This document shows positions 22,301 to 30,646 of a stretch of 64,000 nucleotides of DNA, one piece after another. The stretch is from Saccharothrix australiensis (GTDB taxonomy: Bacteria > Actinomycetota > Actinomycetes > Mycobacteriales > Pseudonocardiaceae): NCBI RefSeq assembly GCF_003634935.1, contig NZ_RBXO01000001.1, positions 3,311,501 through 3,375,500 of the forward strand, written 5' to 3'. The position numbers and the translations under genes were made by a program. Below the pieces are notes generated by a model. That model did no database searches. It was not told the origin of the DNA and saw nothing but the letters and a program-made list of their open reading frames with translations. Numbering within the stretch: the stretch's first letter is position 1; each line of letters opens with the position of its first letter.

Positions 22301-22722
22301 GACAGCCAGTCGACTCGGCCGCCCCCGTGCCGGACCACCTGCCCGGTCGCCCAGGCACAACCGGACAGCACGATCGAGTCGAGCACCGCCTGACCGCGCT
22401 CGTCCACCACGAACGCGGCGACCGCGCTCTCGCCGGCGGGCCGGTCGTCGTAGCTCTCCTCGTCGGGGGTGAACACGCGCGACAGCGCCTCGTAAACGCC
22501 GTCCAACTGGTAGATGCCCAGGTGGACGACGTGGCGCCAGGTCTGCTTGGCGGTGAGGCGGCGGCGGGCGAGGACGTGACCCGGCTCCCAGGGCAGCGGC
22601 TGGTCCGGCCGCACCGCGTAGACCATCCGCTCCCGGTCGACCTTGTCCACTTTCTGCGGACTGAACATCTCGACCGTGCGCCAGTACTCGACGACTCGGG
22701 CCCGTTTCGCGTCCGAATGCAC
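19390..22722 (-). CDS. Large SF1 (Upf1/DNA2-like, AAA_11/AAA_12) helicase with coiled-coil insert
   Basis: 1110 residues from a GTG with GAGGAG 8 nt upstream. The N-terminal 300 residues match nothing I recognise. Walker A GPPGTGKTT lies near residue 320 (AAA_11). A long charged, helical insert (about 480-750, rich in R, E and A) looks like a coiled coil. LLVDEAGQATPQ (motif II) is near 840, VVVGDPLQLEPVTTLP (motif III) follows, and the C-terminal AAA_12 part carries VAGTVHTAQGKQADVVVLVLG and LNVAVSRAKRRLYVIG. This is a complete SF1 helicase, probably acting on DNA or RNA. It follows the Shango-like helicase on the same strand after 193 nt, so it may be an added subunit of that defence locus. 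Inference from position only. Confidence 0.85.
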   Translation of the reverse strand: MHSDAKRARVVEYWRTVEMFSPQKVDKVDRERMVYAVRPDQPLPWEPGHVLARRRLTAKQTWRHVVHLGIYQLDGVYEALSRVFTPDEESYDDRPAGESAVAAFVVDERGQAVLDSIVLSGCAWATGQVVRHGGGRVDWLSGFDKAANGFSEEWRDIVAVEDVGSGEGVPITRTPRSLDHGDLADCLAAAVAATGTGVILRPGEIRVRSQVVSRRTAASAGHDFLNSFIVDDLGNVAERLASGDFGAALREYLSPEGSISTARRVDVRENVHAVLEATAPDRVPSGRWPSDPEHPLALNQQLAVNTALSMSDAGVVGVNGPPGTGKTTMLRDLIAALVVERARRLSVLSDPRKAFTSRKMRWKSGQRTRVVSEWRPDLVGFEVVVASSNNGAVQNVTDEIPAADAIDGSWRAQAAAVDYFAEIAGNLLTTDDEPEADDDQEGSPAPAWALIAARLGNKANRSRFVNAFWYETRKDDDPKSWDGLLAILRTYENSAPETGWRSAVEEFRAAEALVSTLRARRDEVYQAVRRHQRLTDEVAALRRSVAEAQEVLDSAHHRHTTALAEEERGNDAFTAVQAAHRAEVERITREHRTSVEQAVEAWKSLVDTRWQAHLMHQQQRPSTWSSLRTFGRSYRRWKRHDAALLEQVQQAQAGLALAHQAPLPAMPTAPGTPASLTWARNVVAAARHAVDEARRAVERAASALRDREAELDSARRTREAGAEELKKHFPDDEWYHDRERRESAALWTDPEWNAARSALLLAALALHKAFLRHVPGEMRRNLQAAMDLVSGEAPSDVAQDAALEAWRSLFFVVPVVSTTFASYARLFGHLGRAALGWLLVDEAGQATPQNAVGALWRTRRAVVVGDPLQLEPVTTLPFRAEQAIRTQLGVDEEWSASRTSVQRLADRLTPLGTSLPDGDGLAWVGVPLTVHRRCDQPMFDIVNDIAYDGLMINGTGPAAGERFARAFPSLPPSKWIDVVSGTSQGHWVPEEGERLDRVLAALADLGFDMSEVMVVAPFRDVARRLASRSHRYPGLVAGTVHTAQGKQADVVVLVLGSDPARPGARRWAAGKPNLLNVAVSRAKRRLYVIGNRSSWSAQRYFDVLSAHLPD

Positions 22723-22915
22723 GATTGCCGCTCCTCTCACCCCTGTGCGGCCAATGGGGCAGGAGATTACCGGCACTCCGAATGCGAACGATCTCCACAA
22801 TCTGCCAAGAAGTGCGCCGCGTGGACGGCATGGGCGACACGCGCCGACTCCCGTGGTCCAGGGGCCCGAAGCTCGCCGTGTCCCAACCGGACCGCGCTTC
22901 CTCGTCGCTCGTCCG

Positions 22916-25732
22916 CTACGGGCCGGTGATGGTGGCGCGCACCTCGGCCGGTGCGTGGATCAGGTAGTGGCGGAGCAGGTTCGCGGTGGCCTTGGCGTCC
23001 GGAAGGGCGCGGTGGGCTGTGTCGTGGGTGTCGAGCAGGTTGGCTGCGGCGAGGCAGTCGCGCAGGCGGCGGTGGCCCGTCCGGTGGACGCGGTTGTCCA
23101 GCTTCATCGTGCACAGCGTCGCGACGGCGGCCGGTGGGTGGCCGGTGCGGCTGAATTCCGCGTCGAGGAAACCCATGTCGAACGGGGCGTTGTGGGCCAC
23201 GACGACGGCGCCGGCCAGCCGCGCGGCGAGGACCGGTGCCAGGTCGGCGAAGGTGGGTGCGCCGGTGAGGTCGGCCTCGGTAATCCCGTGGACGCTCGTC
23301 GCGCGCAGCCGGCGGCGCGGGTCGACCAGCGAACTCCACTCGTCCAGCACGGTGCCGTCACCGGCGACGCGCACGACGGCGACTTCGATGACCCGGTCAC
23401 GGCCACGTGCGGCGAAGCCGGTGGTTTCGACGTCCACGACGGCGTACTCGGCCGGGACGGCGGCGATGCGGCGCGGGATCGGCGGCGGCGCGCCGGTGAT
23501 GATGTCCCCGTCTGCTTCGGGCAGGCGCTCGATCAGTTCGGCCAGCGTCGCGCGGGCTCCCGCCATGTCCAGGTGGCCTGCGGCGTAAGCGCGGATGCGC
23601 AAGTCGTCGCCCAAGTGGGCATCGTACTTGTCGACGACGGTGTCCGGCAGTGCGGCGGCGACGTCTTCGGCGGTGGTGCGGTCCTCCAAGAGCACTTGCC
23701 GGCACACCGCGCGCAGCTGGGCGGGCGTGCACTTCAGCACGGTGAGCGCGACGCCGTCGCGGACCGCCTCCACACCGGCCACGGTCAGCCAGGCGACGAG
23801 GGTGTCGAGGATGCGGTCCCCGCGCCACGGGAACACGATCGTGCTGTCGCCGGCGGCGAGCGCCGGTGTGGTGGCGAGGCCGAGGCGGCGGTAGGTGGCG
23901 CGACCCTCGTCGAGGAGCCGTTGGGCGGTGGCGTCGAGGTAACCGGGCACGTCGTCGGATTCGTAGACCTCGCGCATCCGGCGGCGGACGCCGTCGTGGA
24001 TCTCGGCGGCGACCCCCTTGAACCTCGGTGCGCGGCCTCCGCGCGAGGGTTCGACCTCGATGAGCGACGCGCGCTCGTCGAGCGAGAGGATGCGCCAGCG
24101 CCGTCCCGCGAAGATGATCAGTGCGCCGATCGGCGTGGGTGTGGTCAGGTGCAGGGCACCCAGCGTTCGCGTGCCGTGGACCAGTCGGTACTCCTGCTTG
24201 TCGGCGAACACCGAGTAGAACGAGTGGTGGTTGACGATGCGCTCGCCCACCCGGCCGAGCAGGAGCAGCCCGTCGGGTTCCTGCTGGACCAGTTCGGCCC
24301 GGCCGAGGTCGCGCAGCAGGGCGACGAAGGTGGCCTGGTCGACCCGGGCGAACGGGCCACCGGCGCACAGCGACCGGAACAGCTCGACCGGTCGTGCGCC
24401 CTGGTGCTGGGCGATGACCGACAGGACCTGCTGGACCAGCGTCGACAGGTGCAGCGAGGAGGTGTCCGGCGGCTCGTACCAGTGGTCGGCGAGCAGGCTC
24501 ATCGTCGCGACGGCCTGGAACAGCTCGGCCCGCAGTTCGTCCTGGGGCGTGATGTCGGCGGTGATCTCCTCGGCGGTCACGTACAGGCGCAGCACGGCGG
24601 GCTGCCCGCGCCGCCCGGACCGGCCGAGCCGCTGGCGCAGGCCGGCGACCGACGGCGGTGCGCCGATCTGGGCGACCGAGGTGACGGTGCCGATGTCGAT
24701 GCCCATCTCCAGCGTCGAGGTGCACAACACGGTGACCGGCCGGTTGCTCCTGAGCAGTTCCTCGACGTGCTCGCGGACCTCTTTGGCAAGGCTGCCGTGA
24801 TGGGGGAAGAACTCGTTGGGCACGGCGCGTTCCTCGCTGCGGCGGCGCAGGCGGTCGGCGTAGAGCTCGACGTCGCCGCGCCGGTCGAAGAACACCAGGT
24901 TGTTGCCGCCGCGCAGCTTCGCGAACAGGTGCTCGCTGATCTGCTCGACGGAGGTGCGCTCGTCCGCATCACCGTCCTCAGTGGACGTCGCTTGGCCGAT
25001 GTAGCCGCGGATGATCGCCTTCGCCCCGGCGCCCTGGTGCTCGGAGGTGAGCAGGTGGACCTCGGCACGCCGGCCCGGCCGCAGGTAGTCCCGCGCGGAC
25101 GCCATGTCGCCCAACGTGGCCGACAGCCCGACGCGAGGCACGCGGCGGCGGGTGGCCAGCTCGACGCGGTGCAGCAGCGACTGGAGCTGGGCACCGCGCT
25201 CGGTCCCCAGGAAGGAGTGCATCTCGTCGATCACGATCCACCGCAGCGCGCGCAGCAGCCGGCCGACCTCCATGCCGCGCAACACGAACATCGCTTCCAG
25301 TGACTCCGGGGTGATCAGCAGGATGCCGTCCGGCCGGTCGAGCACCTTCACCTTGGCGGAGCGGGGCACGTCGCCGTGCCAGCGGTGCACCGGCAGCCCG
25401 AGGTCCGCGCACAGCTCTTCCAGGCGGCGGTGCTGGTCGTTGATCAGCGCCTTGAGCGGCGACACGTACAGCACCCGGATGCCGCCGTCGTCCACCTCGT
25501 CGAGCAGCGCCGAGCAGATCGGCAGGAACGCCGCCTCCGTCTTGCCCGACGCGGTGGCCGCCGACACGATCACGTCCTCGGTGCCCTTGAGCACCAGGGG
25601 GATGGCGCGCTCCTGCACGTCGTTGAGGGCCTGCCACCCCCTTCGGTGGACCCAGCGGCGGACCTTCTCGTGCAGCCGGAAGAACTGCGAGGACGGTTGG
25701 CTGCCCTCAGAGTCGGAAGGTGGCCAGCTCAT
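22916..25732 (-). CDS. sngC: Shango-type SF2 (Lhr-like) helicase with C-terminal DnaQ-like exonuclease
   Basis: 938 residues from ATG 25732 (GAGGG upstream), overlapping the preceding ATPase gene by 26 nt. Helicase: Q-like VQERAIPLVL, Walker A ATASGKT (about 58-65), SPLKALINDQ, DEMH (about 170), SATLGDMA, CTSTLEMGIDIG, and motif VI RQRLGRSGRRGQ. After an Lhr-type middle region the last 180 residues form a DEDDh exonuclease: VVDVETTGF, VAHNAPFDMGFLDAEF, HRALPDAKATANLL. So the Asp/Glu, Asp and His-x4-Asp residues are all present. Three adjacent genes (TerB protein, DUF2791 ATPase, helicase) match the anti-phage system Shango. The fused exonuclease would give 3'-5' degradation as well as unwinding. 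I do not know how common this fusion is. Confidence 0.86.
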   Translation of the reverse strand: MSWPPSDSEGSQPSSQFFRLHEKVRRWVHRRGWQALNDVQERAIPLVLKGTEDVIVSAATASGKTEAAFLPICSALLDEVDDGGIRVLYVSPLKALINDQHRRLEELCADLGLPVHRWHGDVPRSAKVKVLDRPDGILLITPESLEAMFVLRGMEVGRLLRALRWIVIDEMHSFLGTERGAQLQSLLHRVELATRRRVPRVGLSATLGDMASARDYLRPGRRAEVHLLTSEHQGAGAKAIIRGYIGQATSTEDGDADERTSVEQISEHLFAKLRGGNNLVFFDRRGDVELYADRLRRRSEERAVPNEFFPHHGSLAKEVREHVEELLRSNRPVTVLCTSTLEMGIDIGTVTSVAQIGAPPSVAGLRQRLGRSGRRGQPAVLRLYVTAEEITADITPQDELRAELFQAVATMSLLADHWYEPPDTSSLHLSTLVQQVLSVIAQHQGARPVELFRSLCAGGPFARVDQATFVALLRDLGRAELVQQEPDGLLLLGRVGERIVNHHSFYSVFADKQEYRLVHGTRTLGALHLTTPTPIGALIIFAGRRWRILSLDERASLIEVEPSRGGRAPRFKGVAAEIHDGVRRRMREVYESDDVPGYLDATAQRLLDEGRATYRRLGLATTPALAAGDSTIVFPWRGDRILDTLVAWLTVAGVEAVRDGVALTVLKCTPAQLRAVCRQVLLEDRTTAEDVAAALPDTVVDKYDAHLGDDLRIRAYAAGHLDMAGARATLAELIERLPEADGDIITGAPPPIPRRIAAVPAEYAVVDVETTGFAARGRDRVIEVAVVRVAGDGTVLDEWSSLVDPRRRLRATSVHGITEADLTGAPTFADLAPVLAARLAGAVVVAHNAPFDMGFLDAEFSRTGHPPAAVATLCTMKLDNRVHRTGHRRLRDCLAAANLLDTHDTAHRALPDAKATANLLRHYLIHAPAEVRATITGP

Positions 25733-27089
25733 CGTCCACACCCTCGTCGCCGTGGCCCTGGTCGGCCAGGCCCCCGTGGTTCGCACTCCCGCCGTTCAGC
25801 CGCTCGCCGCCCGACGTCGGCGCTTCGAGCGGTTCGAGGTCGGGATTGGACTCCGCCGCCAAGCGCACACCGCCGACGAGTGGTTCCCAGGGCTGACCGG
25901 GGTTGTGCTCCAGGATGGAGAGCAGGTTGAGGAACTCGCGGATCGTGGTGCGCGGCGTGCGGAAGTAGGCGTCGCCGATGTTCTTCGAGCAGTGCCGCAT
26001 GAACGCGTGCAGCGCCTCGTCCGGCACCAGGTACCGGGCCGGGTCGCCCGAGGCGTGCACGTGGCGCAGCTTGGTGAGCAGGACGTAGAAGTCCTCCTGC
26101 GTCAGGTTGCTCAGCCTCAGCACCGGTCCGGAGTGGTCCACCAAGCCGTCGGTGGCGAACGCGTTCTCCGCCAAGCGCGATTGGAGCGCTTCGTAGGAGT
26201 ACAGGCCGCGCCGGGTGTCCATGAGGAACTCCGGCGTGCCGCCGAACAGGAAGCCGATGTGGGTGCTGATGCCCTGGAGGCTGTCGTTGACGATCCGCAG
26301 GATCTGCTCGTAGTTCGCCGAGCGGGCCTGTGACGAGGTCAGCTTGTAGAGGTTGACCATCTCGTCCAGGCACACCAGGAGCCCGCTGTACCCGGCCATG
26401 CGCACGAACCGGGACAGCAGCTTGAGCTGGTCGTAGAAGTTCGCGTCGTCCACGATCGTGCGCACGCCCAGCGCGGTTCGCGCCTCGGTCTTGGTGGTGA
26501 ACTCACCGCGCATCCAGCGCACCGCGTCGATCTTGAGCTGCTCGTTGCCGGTGTCGTGCCCGCGCCAGTAAGCCTCGACCACGGTACCGAAGTCGTACCC
26601 GCCGACCAGTTCGGACAGCTCACCCATGCGCTCCCGGATGACGCTTTCCGGGGAGCTGCCCCGTTCGCGCGCGGTGGACAGGGACTGGGACACGAACCGC
26701 TCGACCACTCCCGCCAGCGCGCCGCCGTCCGGCTTGGCCGACGTGGACGCGTTGCGGGCCAGTTCCGCGTACAGACCGCGGGCCTGGCCGCCGGTCGCGT
26801 GCAGGCGGCGGTCGGGCGCGAGGTCCGCGTGCAGGGTCACCAGGCGCTTCTTCAACGCGGCTGACCTGATCAGGTTGAGGAAGAACGTCTTGCCCGAACC
26901 GTACTCGCCGATCACGAAGCGGGCCGTGGAGCCGCCGTCGGCGACCCGGTCGAGGTCGCGCAGCAACGAGTCGACCTCGCGCATCCGCCCGACCTGGACG
27001 TGCTGGTGCCCCGAGCGTGGCACGACACCGGCCCGGAGCGACTGGATGATCGCGTCGCGGTCACGAGGCCGGATGCGCGTGTCGTTCAT
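25707..27089 (-). CDS. sngB: Shango-type ATPase (DUF2791, BrxD-like)
   Basis: 460 residues; the ATG overlaps the TerB gene stop (ATGA). Seen: Walker A GEYGSGKTFFL (about 61-71), Walker B LLVCLDEMVNLYKL, a sensor-like GFLFGGTPEFLMDTRRGLYSYEALQSRL, and a C-terminal RTTIREFLNLLSILEHNP that resembles the lid of DUF2791 ATPases. This family is BrxD in type 2 BREX and the middle gene of Shango. No PglX or PglZ is present, so BREX is excluded. It likely drives or loads the helicase, coupling ATP hydrolysis to recognition of phage DNA (role inferred). The C-terminal 50 residues are Gly- and acid-rich and probably disordered. Confidence 0.86.
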   Translation of the reverse strand: MNDTRIRPRDRDAIIQSLRAGVVPRSGHQHVQVGRMREVDSLLRDLDRVADGGSTARFVIGEYGSGKTFFLNLIRSAALKKRLVTLHADLAPDRRLHATGGQARGLYAELARNASTSAKPDGGALAGVVERFVSQSLSTARERGSSPESVIRERMGELSELVGGYDFGTVVEAYWRGHDTGNEQLKIDAVRWMRGEFTTKTEARTALGVRTIVDDANFYDQLKLLSRFVRMAGYSGLLVCLDEMVNLYKLTSSQARSANYEQILRIVNDSLQGISTHIGFLFGGTPEFLMDTRRGLYSYEALQSRLAENAFATDGLVDHSGPVLRLSNLTQEDFYVLLTKLRHVHASGDPARYLVPDEALHAFMRHCSKNIGDAYFRTPRTTIREFLNLLSILEHNPGQPWEPLVGGVRLAAESNPDLEPLEAPTSGGERLNGGSANHGGLADQGHGDEGVDDELATFRL

Positions 27090-29596
27090 GCGAGCAGTTC
27101 TCCCCTTGCGTAGTCGTTGATCACGAACCCGTCGCCGTCGTCCTCGATCAGCGGTTCGTCGGAGACCTCCACCGCCGCTTCGTTCACCACGTCCAGCGCG
27201 CCCTCGGGCAGCAGACCAGCCTCGGCGCAACGGGCTTCGAACTCGGCGCGGGACCAGGACGTCCGCGTCACCAGCACCCGCACCAAGGCCGAGTGCGCGG
27301 CGTCCAAGGGCCCGACGGCCGCCACGGCGACGACCGGGGCGGGCGGCGCCTCCTCGGGCTCGTCCTCGAAGACGTCCGAGAGCAGGGCCGCCACCGCCGC
27401 GCTCTCCCGCATCTTCGCCTCGACCAGCGCCGGGTCGAGGCGCACGGCCCCGGTCGGCTCCGCGCGCACCTCCGGTGCCGGTGGCAGGAGGTAGCCGGAC
27501 GGCCCGGTGCTCGCGGGCAGCACCACGACGGGGTCGGTGGCGGGCGTGGGACGGGCCGACGCGGCGAGGGCGTGCAGTTCGGCGTACACCGAGTCCGGCT
27601 CCTGTCCCAGCAGCTTGTAGATCTTGCGCAGCGTGTCGACCTCGGCGGGCGAGACCACGCCGTCCACCGCGGCGATGGCGGTGGCGAACCCGGCGACCCT
27701 GGCTCGCTGCGCGGTGGTCAACGCGCCCAACCGCTTGGTCAGCCCGGTCAGCTTCAGCGTCGACGCCAACAGCCAGTCGAGGTGGGCGATCAGCCTGAGC
27801 CGTTCACCCGGCGTCAGGTGCAGGCTCGACTCCAGGTGCGAGACCAGGTGGTCGCGTTCGGCGGCGGACACGTCGTCGTCGGCGGCGGAGACCACGGCGG
27901 CCAGGTGCAGCAGCGTCGTCGCCGCGACGTACTCGGGCGTCGCGGTCGCCGGCTGCGCGGCGGTGAGCCGGAACAGCACGGCCGGTCCCGCGCTCTGCAC
28001 CGGCCCGCCCATCCGCACGTCGGGTTCGAGCCCGACGCCCAACCGGTCGAGCAACTGCGCGACACCCACCGCGTCGGCCTTGACGAACTTGCCCGGCGTC
28101 CGCGCGGGCCACAGCGACGTCAGGTCCGCCAGTTCGAAGCGCGCCTGCCGCACGCCGTCGGGGAGGACACGTGCGACGAGTTCGCGCACGGGTGCCAGGC
28201 CGTCCGGCGCGGCGGTGAACAGCTCGTCGGGCAGCAGCGCCAACGCGGGCAGCGTCCCGGCCGCCTCGGGCTGCCGGCCGAGCAGGCGGCTGTAGGCGTC
28301 CAGGTCGTCCGAGCAGGACTCGACCAGCGCCTTGAGCGCCTTCGTCGGCGCCGCCGCCGTGATGACGTCCGGCAGGTCCGCGGTCACGGTCACCGTGTCG
28401 AGCCCCCCGCTGGCGGGCCGGTAGTCCACGGTCACCCGCGCCTTCAACGGGCGCACCACGAGACCTTCGCCGTGCCGTGCCCGGTAGCGGGTGGTGAACA
28501 ACTCGCGGAACTCGTCCGGGCACCGCTTGGCCGGTGTCCTCGGGTAGATGTCGGGGTGGCTCATCGCCCACGACCAGGCCCAGTCCGCCGGGACGGGCCG
28601 CTTCGCGTCGGCGAACCGGCCGATGCCCGCGCGCAGGGCGGCCGGAGGTTGCCAGTGGTCGTGCTCGGCGGGATCGGGCGGCGCCTCGTTCCCGTCGCTC
28701 AGGAGCAGGCGCAGGACCTGTTCGAAACCGGTCGCGTACCCGTGGAACGAGCGGTTGTCACCGTAGAGGGAGCGCAGGCGGACGACCTCGTCGAGGATGG
28801 CCGGCAGGTCGGCCTGCGCGGCCGGGTCGTGGCGTGCGTCGACCAGCGCGCGCCGTTCCAGGCCGTAGAAGTACAGGAACACGTGGCCGATGTACGCGTC
28901 CGGGTCCCGCTTCCCGCCCTGCAACCAGCTCAGGTATGCCGCCCTGGCCTGCGGGGTGATCGAGTGGTAGGCGGGCCAGTAGCCCATGCTCCGACCCAGG
29001 AGGTCGGGCTTCTTCCAGTCGACCGGCAGCGTCGGGTCGATCACCTCGACGTGGCGGTCGTCCACTCGTTCGGAACGGTGGAGCTTCCCGAAGTAGAGCA
29101 TCCCGCCCGGCAGTTCGCGCCCGTCCACCCGGACCGTCGTGCCGGCCGGGACCCAACTCGGCTTGCCGGTCTTGGTGCGGACCGGGGACGCCGGCGGTGC
29201 GGGCGGTGGTGGCGCGGCTGGCGGGGACGCGGGCGCTTGCGGCCGGGGTGCGGGGTCTTGCGGCGGTGCGGGCGGGTACGGCGCGGGAACCTGCGGCGCG
29301 GGCGGCTGGGGCGCGGTGGGCTGGGGCGCGGTGGGCTGCCGCAAGAGCGCTTGTGGCACGGGTGCTTGCGGCACGGGCGGGTACCCGGCGGACGGCTGCG
29401 GTGCGACGGGGTACTGGCCGGGAGGCTGCGGCCCCGGTGGGTACGGCGCCGGTGGGTACGGCGGGGGCGCCTGTGGCGGGGGAGTTTGTGGTGGCCACGG
29501 CATCGCAGGGTGCGGCGGCGGGCCCGGTGGGGGCATCGGCGGCGGTGAGGCGGGTCTGATCGCGAGTTTGCGCTTCAGCTTCTCGAACAGCCCCAC
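27086..29596 (-). CDS. sngA: Shango-type TerB-N/TerB/TerB-C protein
   Basis: 836 residues if the GTG at 29596 is used; it has a GGGGGC run upstream and gives the usual GLFEKLKRK start. ATG 29626 lacks a ribosome site. Order: a basic helix, a long Pro/Gln/Ala linker (about 15-138), TerB-N (about 165-370; SMGYWPAYHSITPQARAAYL and IGHVFLYFYGLERRAL), a central region, a TerB helical domain (about 560-680; LLHLAAVVSAADDDVSAAERD), and TerB-C at the end. TerB domains bind metal through acidic residues and are linked to membrane-associated stress and defence complexes. It heads the three-gene set with 4-nt coupling to the ATPase. The proline linker probably tethers the complex. Confidence 0.86.
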   Translation of the reverse strand: MGLFEKLKRKLAIRPASPPPMPPPGPPPHPAMPWPPQTPPPQAPPPYPPAPYPPGPQPPGQYPVAPQPSAGYPPVPQAPVPQALLRQPTAPQPTAPQPPAPQVPAPYPPAPPQDPAPRPQAPASPPAAPPPPAPPASPVRTKTGKPSWVPAGTTVRVDGRELPGGMLYFGKLHRSERVDDRHVEVIDPTLPVDWKKPDLLGRSMGYWPAYHSITPQARAAYLSWLQGGKRDPDAYIGHVFLYFYGLERRALVDARHDPAAQADLPAILDEVVRLRSLYGDNRSFHGYATGFEQVLRLLLSDGNEAPPDPAEHDHWQPPAALRAGIGRFADAKRPVPADWAWSWAMSHPDIYPRTPAKRCPDEFRELFTTRYRARHGEGLVVRPLKARVTVDYRPASGGLDTVTVTADLPDVITAAAPTKALKALVESCSDDLDAYSRLLGRQPEAAGTLPALALLPDELFTAAPDGLAPVRELVARVLPDGVRQARFELADLTSLWPARTPGKFVKADAVGVAQLLDRLGVGLEPDVRMGGPVQSAGPAVLFRLTAAQPATATPEYVAATTLLHLAAVVSAADDDVSAAERDHLVSHLESSLHLTPGERLRLIAHLDWLLASTLKLTGLTKRLGALTTAQRARVAGFATAIAAVDGVVSPAEVDTLRKIYKLLGQEPDSVYAELHALAASARPTPATDPVVVLPASTGPSGYLLPPAPEVRAEPTGAVRLDPALVEAKMRESAAVAALLSDVFEDEPEEAPPAPVVAVAAVGPLDAAHSALVRVLVTRTSWSRAEFEARCAEAGLLPEGALDVVNEAAVEVSDEPLIEDDGDGFVINDYARGELLA

Positions 29597-29930
29597 CTGG
29601 CCCCCAAGCCTTCCACTGCCGCGCATTACGGCCCGTCCGCGGTGACGTTATCAGCGGCTACGTCGTATCGGCTCGGGTCAGTGTTAGCGGCCGAATGGGT
29701 GAATCGTGGGTTGAGGTCCGCCGTCGTCCGGTTCTGGCGAGTCACGTTGGTGCTGCGGTCGGCGGTCCTGGTGCGCTCCCTTCGCCGCCGTCGTGATGAG
29801 GTAAGGACGGGTGCACGGCTTCAGCGGGGTTCTCGGTGTCCAGCGGTGAACCGGGCAGTGCGTGCTCGGTGTACCGGTAGACGCCGGGGAAGTCCGTTGG
29901 TGTCCGTGCTGTCCGGAACAGCGACCCGGC

Positions 29931-30548
29931 TCACCGCCGGCGGGGTAGTAGCAGGTCGACCAGGCGTTGTCCGATGCCGATGCCGATCCCGGTCAGCAGC
30001 GCGGTCGCCATCGTTCGGGCGCTGCGGTCCACGGCCGGCATTGGCGCGGTCTCGGCTGCGACGTCGGTGTCGAGTGGCCCCGGGTCGACCGTTTCGGCAG
30101 GGGTGCCGCCCGGTCGGGGGATGCGGTGGATGCGGTGGGCCGCGTCCTCCAGGCGCACGGCGACTGCCTGTCCGTCCCAGGCCACCACCTCCAGTCGGCC
30201 CAGGTCGGCCAGGTCGGCGAAGCGGTGGTCGCCCGAGGCGACGACGAAGGTCCGGCAGCCGAGTGAGGCGTGCACGCGGCGGGCGTGTGCGAGCAGTGCT
30301 TCCTCTGCCGCGTTCGCCGACGGTGTCACGCGCAGTGCGGACACGTGCGACTCGGCGAGCATCGAGGCGGTCGGGTCGTCGGCCAGGTCCGCCCCGCCGT
30401 ACCCGGCGACCGCGTGGTGCACCGGCCCGGCCGCGGCCAGCAGTGCCTCCACGCGGACTTGCAGGACGCGCCGTCGCGGTCGCACCGCACCGACGCTGTT
30501 CTCCAAGTCGATCAGCAGGACCCGGGGTTCTACAGCGGTTGGAGTCAC
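29931..30548 (-). CDS. NYN/PIN-like ribonuclease-domain protein
   Basis: About 205 residues from GTG 30548; GTG 30590 is the alternative, and neither has a good ribosome site. The N-terminus VLLIDLENSVG supplies the first acidic cluster of NYN domains. It is followed by AGYGGADLADD and TFVVASGDHRFADLADLG, the SGDxDF-like motif carrying the second acidic pair. The C-terminal 40 residues hold a Gly/Ile-rich hydrophobic run (TALLTGIGIGIGQRLVDLL) that may touch the membrane. NYN proteins are metal-dependent nucleases of RNA metabolism. It precedes the TerB gene on the same strand by 334 nt and could be an accessory nuclease of the defence locus or unrelated. Confidence 0.7.
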   Translation of the reverse strand: MTPTAVEPRVLLIDLENSVGAVRPRRRVLQVRVEALLAAAGPVHHAVAGYGGADLADDPTASMLAESHVSALRVTPSANAAEEALLAHARRVHASLGCRTFVVASGDHRFADLADLGRLEVVAWDGQAVAVRLEDAAHRIHRIPRPGGTPAETVDPGPLDTDVAAETAPMPAVDRSARTMATALLTGIGIGIGQRLVDLLLPRRR

Positions 30549-30646
30549 CCGGTGAGTTTGGCGCAGGTTGCCCCGGCGGGGTGGGGGCACGCGCTCGGCA
30601 CCTTGTTCTCCGGTCGATCGACGCGGTCAACGCGCCGGGCGCATGG

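Noticed and set aside
27293-29548. A 751-codon plus-strand frame opposite the TerB gene
   Set aside because: Gly/Arg-rich shadow; the minus strand holds recognisable TerB domains and coupled neighbours.
22916-29596. A type 2 BREX locus (BrxD and BrxHI-like genes)
   Set aside because: PglX methyltransferase, PglZ, PglW and PglY are absent and a TerB-domain gene leads the set, which fits Shango.
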